Shown here piece by piece: positions 1-4,625 of a stretch of 20,685 nucleotides of DNA. The DNA comes from a virus. The notes beneath the pieces were generated by a model, which saw nothing but the letters and a program-made list of their open reading frames with translations, ran no database searches and was not told the DNA's origin. Made by a program: the position numbers and the translations under genes. The stretch covers positions 1 through 20,685 of the IMG/VR virus record IMGVR_UViG_3300023176_002506. One strand, written 5' to 3'. Each line of letters opens with the position of its first letter. Within the stretch, counting starts at the first letter, position 1.

Positions 1-13
1 CAATCCTTTCTGA
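1..13 (+). CDS. C-terminal end of an upstream gene (partial)
   Basis: Only the last codons are visible: Asn-Pro-Phe followed by TGA at 11-13. The stop overlaps the next ATG (ATG at 13-15), the same coupling seen through the rest of this cluster, which is the only reason to infer a gene here. Confidence 0.3.
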
Positions 14-243
14 TGGAAACAACTAACAACGATTGGATTGACTTTTGGGAAGGATCTGAATTAGAAACTCCAATAGATCGTCAAGACTATTACATGAGTC
101 AATTAACAGAAACAACTCTCAGTCAGTATGAAATTGAGCGTTTGATTGCACTTGTGCAGGATAACAATCAATATGAAGATGATCCAGATGATGTAGCATT
201 CTGGAATAATGTCATCACCAAACTCAACACCTTTCTTTCTTAA
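13..243 (+). CDS. Small acidic hypothetical protein, 76 aa
   Basis: A 76-residue, strongly acidic protein rich in Asp, Glu and Asn. It has no membrane segment, no Cys and no catalytic motif that I recognise. The middle (about residues 38-53) is predicted helical by its hydrophobic spacing, and an Asp-rich stretch (EDDPDD) sits near residue 56. The start overlaps the preceding stop by one base (TGATG), so translation is probably coupled to the upstream gene. The next gene begins only a few bases after its TAA. Function is unknown; such small acidic ORFs are typical of the early regions of cyanophages. Confidence 0.7.
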   Translation: METTNNDWIDFWEGSELETPIDRQDYYMSQLTETTLSQYEIERLIALVQDNNQYEDDPDDVAFWNNVITKLNTFLS

Positions 244-248
244 TAATC

Positions 249-443
249 ATGGATCGTGAAACCTTTGAGCGTGAGACTTCCATCGAAAACATGGGAGAAA
301 CTCTCTTTCTTCGTCTGAGTGATAAAGTCAAACGAGGAGAGAATGATGATGCTATTGCTATTTGTGAGGAGTGGATTGTTGATGGCGTAGATCCTCAAGA
401 TGGTGAATACGAATGGACTTTCATGGAGAATCATTATGTCTGA
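249..443 (+). CDS. Small acidic hypothetical protein, 64 aa
   Basis: A 64-residue acidic protein with a helical, charged middle (residues 15-45) and an aromatic C-terminal end (EYEWTFMENHYV). No domain is recognised. It starts five bases after the previous stop and its end overlaps the next gene by eight bases, so it sits in the middle of a translationally coupled string. The GAGGAG around 366-371 is inside the coding region and is not its own ribosome site. Confidence 0.65.
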   Translation: MDRETFERETSIENMGETLFLRLSDKVKRGENDDAIAICEEWIVDGVDPQDGEYEWTFMENHYV

Positions 444-624
444 TAAGATCGACAAACTAGAATATCTCATCCGTCAGTGTGAATCTATTCAAGTGCAGAT
501 TCACGACGATGATATAGACTACAAAAACTATTTGCTCCAACGTGTTATTGCAATGCGTGTGGAGTTTGAGAGACAACTATCTCTCGCAAATGCTGACCAC
601 AAAAAACTAGAACAGTCATTCTGA
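436..624 (+). CDS. Small coiled-coil-like hypothetical protein, 62 aa
   Basis: I choose the ATG at 436, giving a protein that begins MSDKIDKLEYLI, rather than the ATG at 400, because it leaves the standard short overlap with the previous gene and GGAG (425-428) lies 7 bases upstream as a ribosome site. The protein is almost wholly helical with heptad-like spacing of Leu, Ile and Val and alternating charges (for example EFERQLSLANADHKKLEQ near the C-terminus), so a short coiled coil or dimerising helix is likely. Its stop overlaps the next start (TGATG). Function is unknown. Confidence 0.7.
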   Translation: MSDKIDKLEYLIRQCESIQVQIHDDDIDYKNYLLQRVIAMRVEFERQLSLANADHKKLEQSF

Positions 625-770
625 TGCTTTATCTTGCAAGTGCAATTCTTGGTTGTGCGATAGGATTCAAGGCGGGATTCTTCTATGGGTTTCGTGTAGG
701 TCGAGATGATCAAGTTGTGCTTGAAAAAATATTAAAGGAAGAAAGACGAGCAAACCTAGAATGCTTGTGA
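624..770 (+). CDS. Single-pass membrane peptide, 48 aa
   Basis: A short gene starting at the ATG inside the TGATG junction with the previous gene. The first 24 residues are hydrophobic and Gly/Ala-rich (LYLASAILGCAIGF then AGFFYGF) and form one membrane segment. A charged cytoplasmic tail follows, with acidic then basic residues (ILKEERRANLE). It looks like a small inner-membrane protein that could anchor or inhibit a host membrane complex; that role is inference. It is the last gene of this coupled string, because the next 80 bases are non-coding. Confidence 0.6.
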   Translation: MLYLASAILGCAIGFKAGFFYGFRVGRDDQVVLEKILKEERRANLECL

Positions 771-794
771 CAGTTGGACAACCTGCACACAAAA

Positions 795-823
795 TGAGCA
801 CGGCGCCCCAGATCGTGTATTCT
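795..823 (+). promoter_or_regulatory. Sigma70-like promoter A (family of three)
   Basis: TGAGCA (795-800), 17-base spacer, TG-extended TATTCT (818-823). The -35 is poor (3 of 6), but the spacer closely matches those of the promoters at 1559 and 2740. Predicted start is near 830, about 23 bases before the ATG at 853. Unlike its two relatives it has no GTGGAGGG hairpin behind it. Confidence 0.45.
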
Positions 824-852
824 ATAAGGGTCAAAGAAATCCACGACGTTAA

Positions 853-1104
853 ATGCAACTGACCTCCAAAGATGCCAACATGATGGTTGACTTCTATCCC
901 GTGAAGTATGCCAACGGTGATGTTAGTGAGCGGATCATGCTCAAGATTGTTACTTTCTGCAATGCACGTCAGTCTAAGCGTTACATCCTCAAGCGTGATT
1001 TTCAACGTGAAGTAGATTCTCGCGTTGAGGGTTATGGTTACGTTGTGACCGATATGCACACCGAACCGCAACTCTTTAACTCTGGTCTCGCTTGCTGCTG
1101 CTGA
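853..1104 (+). CDS. Hypothetical protein, 83 aa, Cys-rich C-terminus
   Basis: First gene after promoter A. It is an 83-residue mixed alpha/beta protein with a basic middle (RQSKRYILKRDFQREVDSR) and an unusual terminus in which the last three residues are all Cys. A terminal CCC could bind metal or be lipid-modified, but nothing proves it. The start could also be the ATG at 880 or 883; 853 is preferred because it lies closest to the predicted transcript start. No Shine-Dalgarno sequence is visible, which is common for first genes on this window's transcripts. No family recognised. Confidence 0.65.
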   Translation: MQLTSKDANMMVDFYPVKYANGDVSERIMLKIVTFCNARQSKRYILKRDFQREVDSRVEGYGYVVTDMHTEPQLFNSGLACCC

Positions 1105-1107
1105 ATT

Positions 1108-1314
1108 ATGATTAAGAAAGGTGGCAATCCTTCGCCTGTCCAAGTTAATCTAGGCACCAAAGGTTACAACGTCTGGGTATACAAAAACAGCACAATGCAC
1201 CCAGACGGTGTAATCAGGCATCACTACAAAACATTAACTGCAAAGGGAAAGTATTATGACCGAGCAACAGCAACTGAAGTCGGTTGGCACTATATAAATC
1301 AACAGGCACAATGA
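1108..1314 (+). CDS. Basic hypothetical protein, 68 aa
   Basis: A 68-residue basic, Tyr-rich protein that begins three bases after the previous stop. It contains GYNVWVYK, a beta-strand-like stretch, and then KTLTAKGKYYDRATATEVGW, which could form a small beta-sheet plus helix. It is rich in Lys, His and Tyr and could contact nucleic acid or another protein; that is a guess from composition. Its stop overlaps the next ATG (ATGA at 1311-1314). No known family. Confidence 0.65.
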   Translation: MIKKGGNPSPVQVNLGTKGYNVWVYKNSTMHPDGVIRHHYKTLTAKGKYYDRATATEVGWHYINQQAQ

Positions 1315-1529
1315 GTATGTTTCATCAGCAAATCACGCTCACAATCAAGTCAATCACCAATCCTAAAGATTGGGTTGATGATGTAATTCAAGCACAACTA
1401 GATTTGAATCTTGGAGAGTATGCAACTCTCGATAAATTGACTGAAATTCATGAAGATTACGACGATGATTTGACCCCTGATGAAGAGGCACTGATTGTCT
1501 CCTATTTTACACATAACGACGCCTCCTAG
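1311..1529 (+). CDS. Acidic hypothetical protein, 72 aa
   Basis: Starts at the ATG of the ATGA junction at 1311, giving MSMFHQQITLTI; an upstream TTG-type start at 1284 would overlap the previous gene needlessly. The protein is acidic, with helical segments and a run of Asp (EDYDDDLTPDEEA) near residues 48-60. Its stop (TAG at 1527-1529) directly touches a terminator-like hairpin, so it closes this small operon. Function unknown. Confidence 0.7.
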   Translation: MSMFHQQITLTIKSITNPKDWVDDVIQAQLDLNLGEYATLDKLTEIHEDYDDDLTPDEEALIVSYFTHNDAS

Positions 1530-1560
1530 TGTGCCAGTCGGCGTAGTGGCACAATTTTTT
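1530..1560 (+). terminator. Intrinsic terminator overlapping the next promoter
   Basis: TGTGCCA (1530-1536) and TGGCACA (1547-1553) form a perfect 7-bp stem with a 10-base loop, followed by AATTTTTT (1554-1560). It begins right after the stop codon of the preceding gene. The T-run also supplies the first bases of the next promoter's -35 (TTGGCA), so termination and re-initiation elements are fused. The stem is short, so read-through is likely. Confidence 0.55.
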
Positions 1561-1587
1561 GGCACTGCCCCCAAAATCGACTATCTT
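1559..1587 (+). promoter_or_regulatory. Sigma70-like promoter B (family of three)
   Basis: TTGGCA (1559-1564, 5 of 6 to consensus), 17-base spacer, TATCTT (1582-1587). Spacer bases match those of the promoters at 795 and 2740 at many positions. Predicted start is about 1594, which is the first base of a strong hairpin. Confidence 0.55.
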
Positions 1588-1593
1588 AGAGGA

Positions 1594-1614
1594 GTGGAGG
1601 GGAGCGCCCTCCAC
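1594..1614 (+). other. 5'-terminal mRNA stem-loop behind promoter B
   Basis: GTGGAGGG (1594-1601) pairs perfectly with CCCTCCAC (1607-1614) around a 5-base loop (GAGCG). It begins 7 bases after the end of the -10 box, the usual start point of transcription, so the mRNA should carry this hairpin at its extreme 5' end. No T-run follows, so it is not a terminator. A near-copy is at 2775-2795. Confidence 0.55.
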
Positions 1615-1633
1615 GTCACTCTGACTCTAAACC

Positions 1634-1882
1634 ATGAAAAACCAGTTTCAATCTCTCACCGAAGATCGCGCTTTCATGAGTGCAATCCAAGGTCTGTATG
1701 CTTTCACTCTCGATAACAACGCCGATTGTGATATGGCATACGATTATATCTGCGAGCAGGCAGATATTCACTCTTTCGTTGCAGATAATGCTGCATGGGA
1801 TCTCTTCTACGATACCTGGCAATCTGCTGCTACTGAGGCAGAACTTGATGAGGCAATTATCGCTGGCGATTCTCGCTACTGA
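1634..1882 (+). CDS. Acidic, helical hypothetical protein, 82 aa
   Basis: First gene of the transcript from promoter B. The 82 residues are acidic and rich in Asp, Glu, Ala and aromatic residues (AAWDLFYDTWQSAATEAELDEAI), and look all-helical. There is no clear Shine-Dalgarno before the ATG; the 5' stem-loop ends about 20 bases upstream. The stop overlaps the next start (TGATG). No family recognised. The charge pattern would suit a DNA mimic or an inhibitor of a basic protein, but that is speculation. Confidence 0.7.
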   Translation: MKNQFQSLTEDRAFMSAIQGLYAFTLDNNADCDMAYDYICEQADIHSFVADNAAWDLFYDTWQSAATEAELDEAIIAGDSRY

Positions 1883-2076
1883 TGTCCCCCAAATTCGATT
1901 TTAACTACTACAAAATGAGCAACAACGTTTACCACGATTACATTCAGCAGAAAGGTTACACTGTCGCTGAGTGTCGCAAACCTGCAAAACGTGAGGTCCC
2001 TGCACATCTTCAGGATCGCTATTCTTCCTACGAAGAGTATCAGGAAGCGATCCACGATTTCCTCAACGGGATGTAA
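1882..2076 (+). CDS. Hypothetical protein, 64 aa
   Basis: A 64-residue, Tyr-rich protein whose ATG overlaps the upstream TGA by one base. An internal ATG at 1915 (MSNNVYHDYI) is an alternative start giving 53 residues. The middle is basic (ECRKPAKREVPAHLQDR) and the end is helical and acidic (SSYEEYQEAIHDFL). No domain recognised. Two bases separate its stop from a possible 20-residue membrane peptide. Confidence 0.65.
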   Translation: MSPKFDFNYYKMSNNVYHDYIQQKGYTVAECRKPAKREVPAHLQDRYSSYEEYQEAIHDFLNGM

Positions 2077-2078
2077 TC

Positions 2079-2141
2079 GTGACAACGGTAATTCTCGGAT
2101 CTCTCATCATTCTTTGGTTTTTCACTCCACTAAACAAATGA
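2079..2141 (+). CDS. Possible 20-residue membrane peptide (GTG start)
   Basis: A GTG at 2079, two bases after the previous stop, opens a 20-codon frame that ends in an ATGA overlap with the next gene. The peptide would be almost only hydrophobic (TTVILGSLIILWFFTPLNK). The fit of both ends to the local overlap rule and the clear membrane-segment character support it. Its size and non-ATG start make it uncertain, and it may be just a translational linker. Confidence 0.35.
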   Translation: MTTVILGSLIILWFFTPLNK

Positions 2142-2479
2142 CTGCACAAATCGGCATCGATTACACCAACGTCCTCAATACTATTCACTTTGTTGAGGAT
2201 ATCTTCATCGAGGAAGATAGCATCTGGTTGGGTGAAAAGCGTCTTGCTGCATTCACTCTCCTGCGCGAATATTCTGACGATCCTGGTAAGTATCGCGTGA
2301 ATGCGCGTCGTGAGGTTAAACTTGCGGACGGCACTCTCAATTACATCTATCCCCGCATTGCTGGGTTTGATACTATCGAAGAGTGCAAAGAGTTTATCGT
2401 TGAGTATATCAACACTGCGCCCTGCGCTGCTATCTTTGCTGAGCAACATCGTAACGCATTCGAGGCACTATGCGCCTGA
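2138..2479 (+). CDS. Hypothetical protein, 113 aa
   Basis: I choose the ATG at 2138 (MTAQIGIDYTNVL); the longer upstream frame from 1991 would cover two neighbouring coding regions. The protein is alpha/beta: a helix in the first 20 residues, then strands around EDSIWLGEKRLAAFTLL, a basic stretch (KYRVNARREVKL), and a helix rich in Glu (TIEECKEFIVEYIN). The last part contains two Cys in different helices. Its 3' end overlaps the next gene by ten bases. No family recognised. Confidence 0.7.
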   Translation: MTAQIGIDYTNVLNTIHFVEDIFIEEDSIWLGEKRLAAFTLLREYSDDPGKYRVNARREVKLADGTLNYIYPRIAGFDTIEECKEFIVEYINTAPCAAIFAEQHRNAFEALCA

Positions 2480-2631
2480 TTCTTCTCGCCTTTGTTGTCA
2501 CCTTCGGCAGCATCATTGGCATCAACGCTATCAACTCCGTTTCAAACATTCAAGATGCAAAACTACAACGATTCTGCAAACAAATCCCAGTTGGAGCATC
2601 CTATGACGACTTATGCCAAGAATTTCGATAG
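2470..2631 (+). CDS. Small membrane or secreted protein, 53 aa
   Basis: The first 20 residues are strongly hydrophobic after one Arg (MRLILLAFVVTFGSIIG), fitting a signal anchor or uncleaved signal peptide. The remaining 30 residues are soluble and carry two Cys (RFCKQIP and DDLCQEF) that could form a disulphide if this part lies in the periplasm. The gene overlaps the end of the preceding one and the start of the next. Function is unknown; its topology suggests action at the inner membrane. Confidence 0.6.
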   Translation: MRLILLAFVVTFGSIIGINAINSVSNIQDAKLQRFCKQIPVGASYDDLCQEFR

Positions 2632-2725
2632 TGGTTGCTGGGAAGATTACATGACCCCTGATGAGATCGAAGAGCATTATGAGCGCCGATTGTATGAAAA
2701 AAGCATGAGGCGGACCAGTTGGTAA
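2603..2725 (+). CDS. Small hypothetical protein, 40 aa
   Basis: The ATG at 2603 is favoured because GGAG stands 6 bases upstream of it; an alternative ATG at 2555 would add 16 residues and deepen the overlap with the previous gene. The protein has an acidic helix (TPDEIEEHYERRLYEKS) and ends in Arg-Arg-Thr-Ser-Trp. It is the last gene before promoter C. Unknown function. Confidence 0.55.
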   Translation: MTTYAKNFDSGCWEDYMTPDEIEEHYERRLYEKSMRRTSW

Positions 2726-2739
2726 AGTGTCACACGAAA

Positions 2740-2768
2740 TAGGCACAGCGCCTAAAATCCTGTATTGT
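2740..2768 (+). promoter_or_regulatory. Sigma70-like promoter C (family of three)
   Basis: TAGGCA (2740-2745), 17-base spacer, TG-extended TATTGT (2763-2768). The spacer is CAGCGCCTAAAATCCTG, closely like those of the promoters at 795 and 1559. Predicted start is near 2775, the first base of a hairpin. Confidence 0.55.
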
Positions 2769-2774
2769 TAACAA

Positions 2775-2795
2775 GTGGAGGGGATTTCCCTTCAC
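2775..2795 (+). other. 5'-terminal mRNA stem-loop behind promoter C
   Basis: GTGGAGGG (2775-2782) pairs with CCCTTCAC (2788-2795) through seven Watson-Crick pairs and one G-U, with a 5-base loop (GATTT). Its distance from the -10 box is identical to that of the hairpin at 1594. The loop differs but the pairing is kept, which points to selection on RNA structure. Confidence 0.55.
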
Positions 2796-2818
2796 AAACC
2801 ACTAACTAATCGCCTCTC

Positions 2819-3142
2819 ATGCGTAAAATCGAGTCTCAGATGATTGCCGCCGTTAAAGCATCTGCTAACTGGCAATCTGCTAACACTTCTGTATCCTACA
2901 ATGAAGAATCTGACGTGTCTGTTGTGCGTCTTCACGGCAACAAGATCGCTGAGGTTGGTGACAACTTCATGACCATTTTTGATGGTGGTTGGCAGACAAA
3001 TACCACCAAATCTCGCCTGAATGCACTTATCAATGAGTTTTGCAATTCTCTGACTGATGGTGTGTATCAGCGTGATTTTAAGTGGTATATTTCTGACAAC
3101 AACGTTGAGCGTGATTTCACTAACGGTTACATCTTCGCTTGA
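2819..3142 (+). CDS. Hypothetical protein, 107 aa
   Basis: First gene after promoter C. The 107-residue protein has an N-terminal helix (RKIESQMIAAVKAS) followed by a beta-rich body (VSVVRLHGNKIAEV, then GGWQTNTTKSRLNALIN). I have the impression that similar proteins occur in cyanophages and in some plasmids, built from the same helix, an LHG-x-x-IAE strand and a GGWQT-x-TTKSRLNAL motif, but I know of no assigned function. There is no clear Shine-Dalgarno; the leader is about 44 bases and starts with the hairpin. The stop is close to the next start at 3145. Confidence 0.75.
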   Translation: MRKIESQMIAAVKASANWQSANTSVSYNEESDVSVVRLHGNKIAEVGDNFMTIFDGGWQTNTTKSRLNALINEFCNSLTDGVYQRDFKWYISDNNVERDFTNGYIFA

Positions 3143-3144
3143 GT

Positions 3145-3309
3145 ATGTTAGCAGCATTAACTAAGTCTCGCCCTGCTAATTTCTACGCTAATCAAGTGAA
3201 ACTACTGCTCACAATCATTCTCGCAATTCTCTTCATCAATTCCCCCAATGCCCGCAATTTCACTGCAAACATTCTCACCACTGCTGCCGACTTCGTTGAC
3301 ACAAACTGA
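3145..3309 (+). CDS. Single-pass membrane protein, 54 aa
   Basis: Two bases after the previous stop, a 54-residue frame with a clear central membrane segment (VKLLLTIILAILFIN, residues 18-32). A basic N-terminal part (TKSRPANFYANQVK) should stay in the cytoplasm by the positive-inside rule. The tail is polar and ends one base before the next ATG. The next gene also encodes a one-pass membrane protein, so the two may form a pair. Function unknown. Confidence 0.55.
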   Translation: MLAALTKSRPANFYANQVKLLLTIILAILFINSPNARNFTANILTTAADFVDTN

Positions 3310-3310
3310 C

Positions 3311-3538
3311 ATGCAATCTTACTTCGATCGCTATTTCAATTCGATTCATTCTTTGCTGCTCACTATTGCTACGATTCTCGGATTCTGGGTTGGTGTTGTA
3401 ACTTTCGCCTCCCGCAGTGTGCGTGAATGGTATAACAATGGTGGCAAAGAATCTCTCACTCGCACATCACTTTCTGTCCTCAAGTTTATCAACAACAAGA
3501 CAGAATCGCTCTACTATTCTATTGAAGAAGCAGAATGA
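3311..3538 (+). CDS. Single-pass membrane protein, 75 aa
   Basis: The start at 3311 (MQSYFDRYF) is chosen because it follows the preceding stop by one base; an upstream start at 3248 would lie inside the preceding membrane-protein gene. Residues 12-33 form a membrane helix (SIHSLLLTIATILGFWVGVV) and the rest is a basic, soluble tail with helical character. The next gene overlaps by four bases (ATGA). Together with the gene before it this makes a small membrane module; the role is unknown. Confidence 0.6.
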   Translation: MQSYFDRYFNSIHSLLLTIATILGFWVGVVTFASRSVREWYNNGGKESLTRTSLSVLKFINNKTESLYYSIEEAE

Positions 3539-3696
3539 AAGAGTATCGAATCACTGTTGAAACCTGGGATGAATGCCAAACTATTTGGTATGAAAAGTCT
3601 AAGTTAAAGCGTAATCCAACTGACACAATCGCACAACGTGTTGCACACCAACTTTCAGGATTAAACCTCCGCCGCGTTACCGTTGACGCACTTTGA
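3535..3696 (+). CDS. Basic hypothetical protein, 53 aa
   Basis: Begins at the ATG of the ATGA overlap at 3535. The 53 residues open with a strand (KEYRITVETWDE), followed by a basic stretch (EKSKLKRNP) and a helix (DTIAQRVAHQL), then a last strand (RRVTVDAL). It could be a small beta-alpha-beta protein. The 3' end contains the -35 element of the next promoter. No family recognised. Confidence 0.55.
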   Translation: MKEYRITVETWDECQTIWYEKSKLKRNPTDTIAQRVAHQLSGLNLRRVTVDAL

Positions 3697-3711
3697 CAAC
3701 TGATATAAAAT
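3683..3711 (+). promoter_or_regulatory. Sigma70-type promoter for the 2OG oxygenase gene
   Basis: TTGACG (3683-3688), 17-base spacer, TAAAAT (3706-3711); each is 5 of 6 to consensus. The predicted start is about 17 bases before the ATG at 3735. A second TTGACA at 3693 is too close to any -10 to be used. Confidence 0.5.
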
Positions 3712-3734
3712 AGTATTCAACAATTTGATTCACA

Positions 3735-4358
3735 ATGTCCCAACTATCTGACAACCTGGAGAATAAAGTAACGCAGGAAGTTTATGGAATGTTTCCTACT
3801 CCTGTTGGACGATATTCTCTCGATAATTATGCACAACTCCGAAATGAAGTCTATACTTACATCAACAAAGTAAAGATTCAAGATGAGTCTGGGCGTGAAT
3901 CAATTTGCCACAATGTAAAACAAATTGGTAACAAGAATGAGTGTATCGAAGAGGCACCACTTCTCACTCAACAACTAATCGAAATTGCCCAAAAGTTTAA
4001 TGATGCCACTTACAACTATGATGTAAACTTTGCCATTAGTGAGGCATATCTAGAGATAGCAAATGAAGGAGCATTGTATGCACCACATGAGCACTCTAAT
4101 TGTTTATTCTCTGCCACTGTTTTGATTAACTACGAGACAGGACATGCTCCTGTTAAGTTTAGACGTAATGTGACCTCTAGTTATTATCCTGTGATGCAAT
4201 TTCCTTCCAAAGGTATGTCCCCCTACAATTTAACGGAAGCAACTACACCAATGGAGGAAGGAGATGTTATTATCTACCCGAGCATGATTACACATGGATA
4301 CGAAGGCAATGCAACCCCTAATCGTATTGCTCTCACTGTTAACTTCGTGCCCATCTAA
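3735..4358 (+). CDS. 2OG-Fe(II) oxygenase family protein, 207 aa
   Basis: Belongs by appearance to the putative 2OG-Fe(II) oxygenases common in T4-like cyanophages (PF13759-like). Such enzymes use iron, O2 and 2-oxoglutarate to hydroxylate a substrate; the phage substrates are not known. Visible landmarks are an N-terminal FPTPVGRYSL opening, APHEHSNCLFSATVLINYE near residues 116-134 with candidate iron ligand His118 or His120, then GDVIIYPSMITHGYE near residues 176-190 with His187, and Arg197 ten residues later as a likely 2-oxoglutarate contact. I see no classical HxD pair, as is usual for this subfamily. It has its own promoter, and an origin-like region follows its stop. Transcription is separate from the small genes on its left. 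Confidence 0.8.
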   Translation: MSQLSDNLENKVTQEVYGMFPTPVGRYSLDNYAQLRNEVYTYINKVKIQDESGRESICHNVKQIGNKNECIEEAPLLTQQLIEIAQKFNDATYNYDVNFAISEAYLEIANEGALYAPHEHSNCLFSATVLINYETGHAPVKFRRNVTSSYYPVMQFPSKGMSPYNLTEATTPMEEGDVIIYPSMITHGYEGNATPNRIALTVNFVPI

Positions 4359-4373
4359 TTAACACTCTCCGCG

Positions 4374-4424
4374 TAGTTTTCCACAGGATTGTTGATAACT
4401 TGTGGAAAAACATGTGGAAAACTA
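4374..4424 (+). other. DnaA-box cluster; candidate replication origin
   Basis: Three perfect TTTTCCACA sites (4377-4385 on +; 4401-4409 and 4413-4421 on -, 12 bases apart) and one TTATCAACA (4390-4398 on -, one mismatch to the E. coli box TTATCCACA). To my knowledge TTTTCCACA is the box form described for cyanobacterial origins. The outer pair lies in a perfect 12-bp inverted repeat (TAGTTTTCCACA / TGTGGAAAACTA). An A/T-rich tract (about 4423-4440) follows and could unwind. The whole stretch 4359-4625 lacks a gene; apart from this cluster it holds AGATCTC repeats and a promoter. Confidence 0.6.
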
Positions 4425-4558
4425 AATACATAAAAAAACATTGGTTTGTGTTGTTTACCTCTGAAGAATGTGTGATCTTTTAGTCATCTCGGACTGTAAC
4501 ACATCAACTCAGATCTCGCAAGATCTCAGAGGACACTACACAAACCCTCACAGACCAC

Positions 4559-4588
4559 TTGACAATAACTCAGAGAAGACTTATTGTC
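4559..4588 (+). promoter_or_regulatory. Strong sigma70 promoter with overlapping inverted repeat
   Basis: TTGACA (4559-4564, perfect), 17-base spacer, TATTGT (4582-4587). GACAATAA (4561-4568) and TTATTGTC (4581-4588) form a perfect 8-bp inverted repeat with 12 bases between, covering both promoter boxes. This is a typical operator layout for a dimeric repressor or activator. Predicted start is near 4594, about 32 bases before the ATG at 4626. Confidence 0.65.
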
Positions 4589-4625
4589 TTATCTGTAATC
4601 AACTCCAAGACACTTTGATTCACTA

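Noticed and set aside
667-1143. Long minus-strand frame opposite several small genes
   Set aside because: It crosses genes at 624, 853 and 1108 and the promoter between them; translation is low in protein character and no minus-strand ribosome site or overlap logic supports it.
1292-1299. TATAAATC at 1293 as a late promoter
   Set aside because: Inside the coding region of a small gene in the left block, followed by genes with no virion character; one mismatch and no supporting context.
3693-3716. TTGACA at 3693 with TAGTAT as a promoter
   Set aside because: The spacing would be only 12 bases; TTGACG at 3683 with TAAAAT fits far better.
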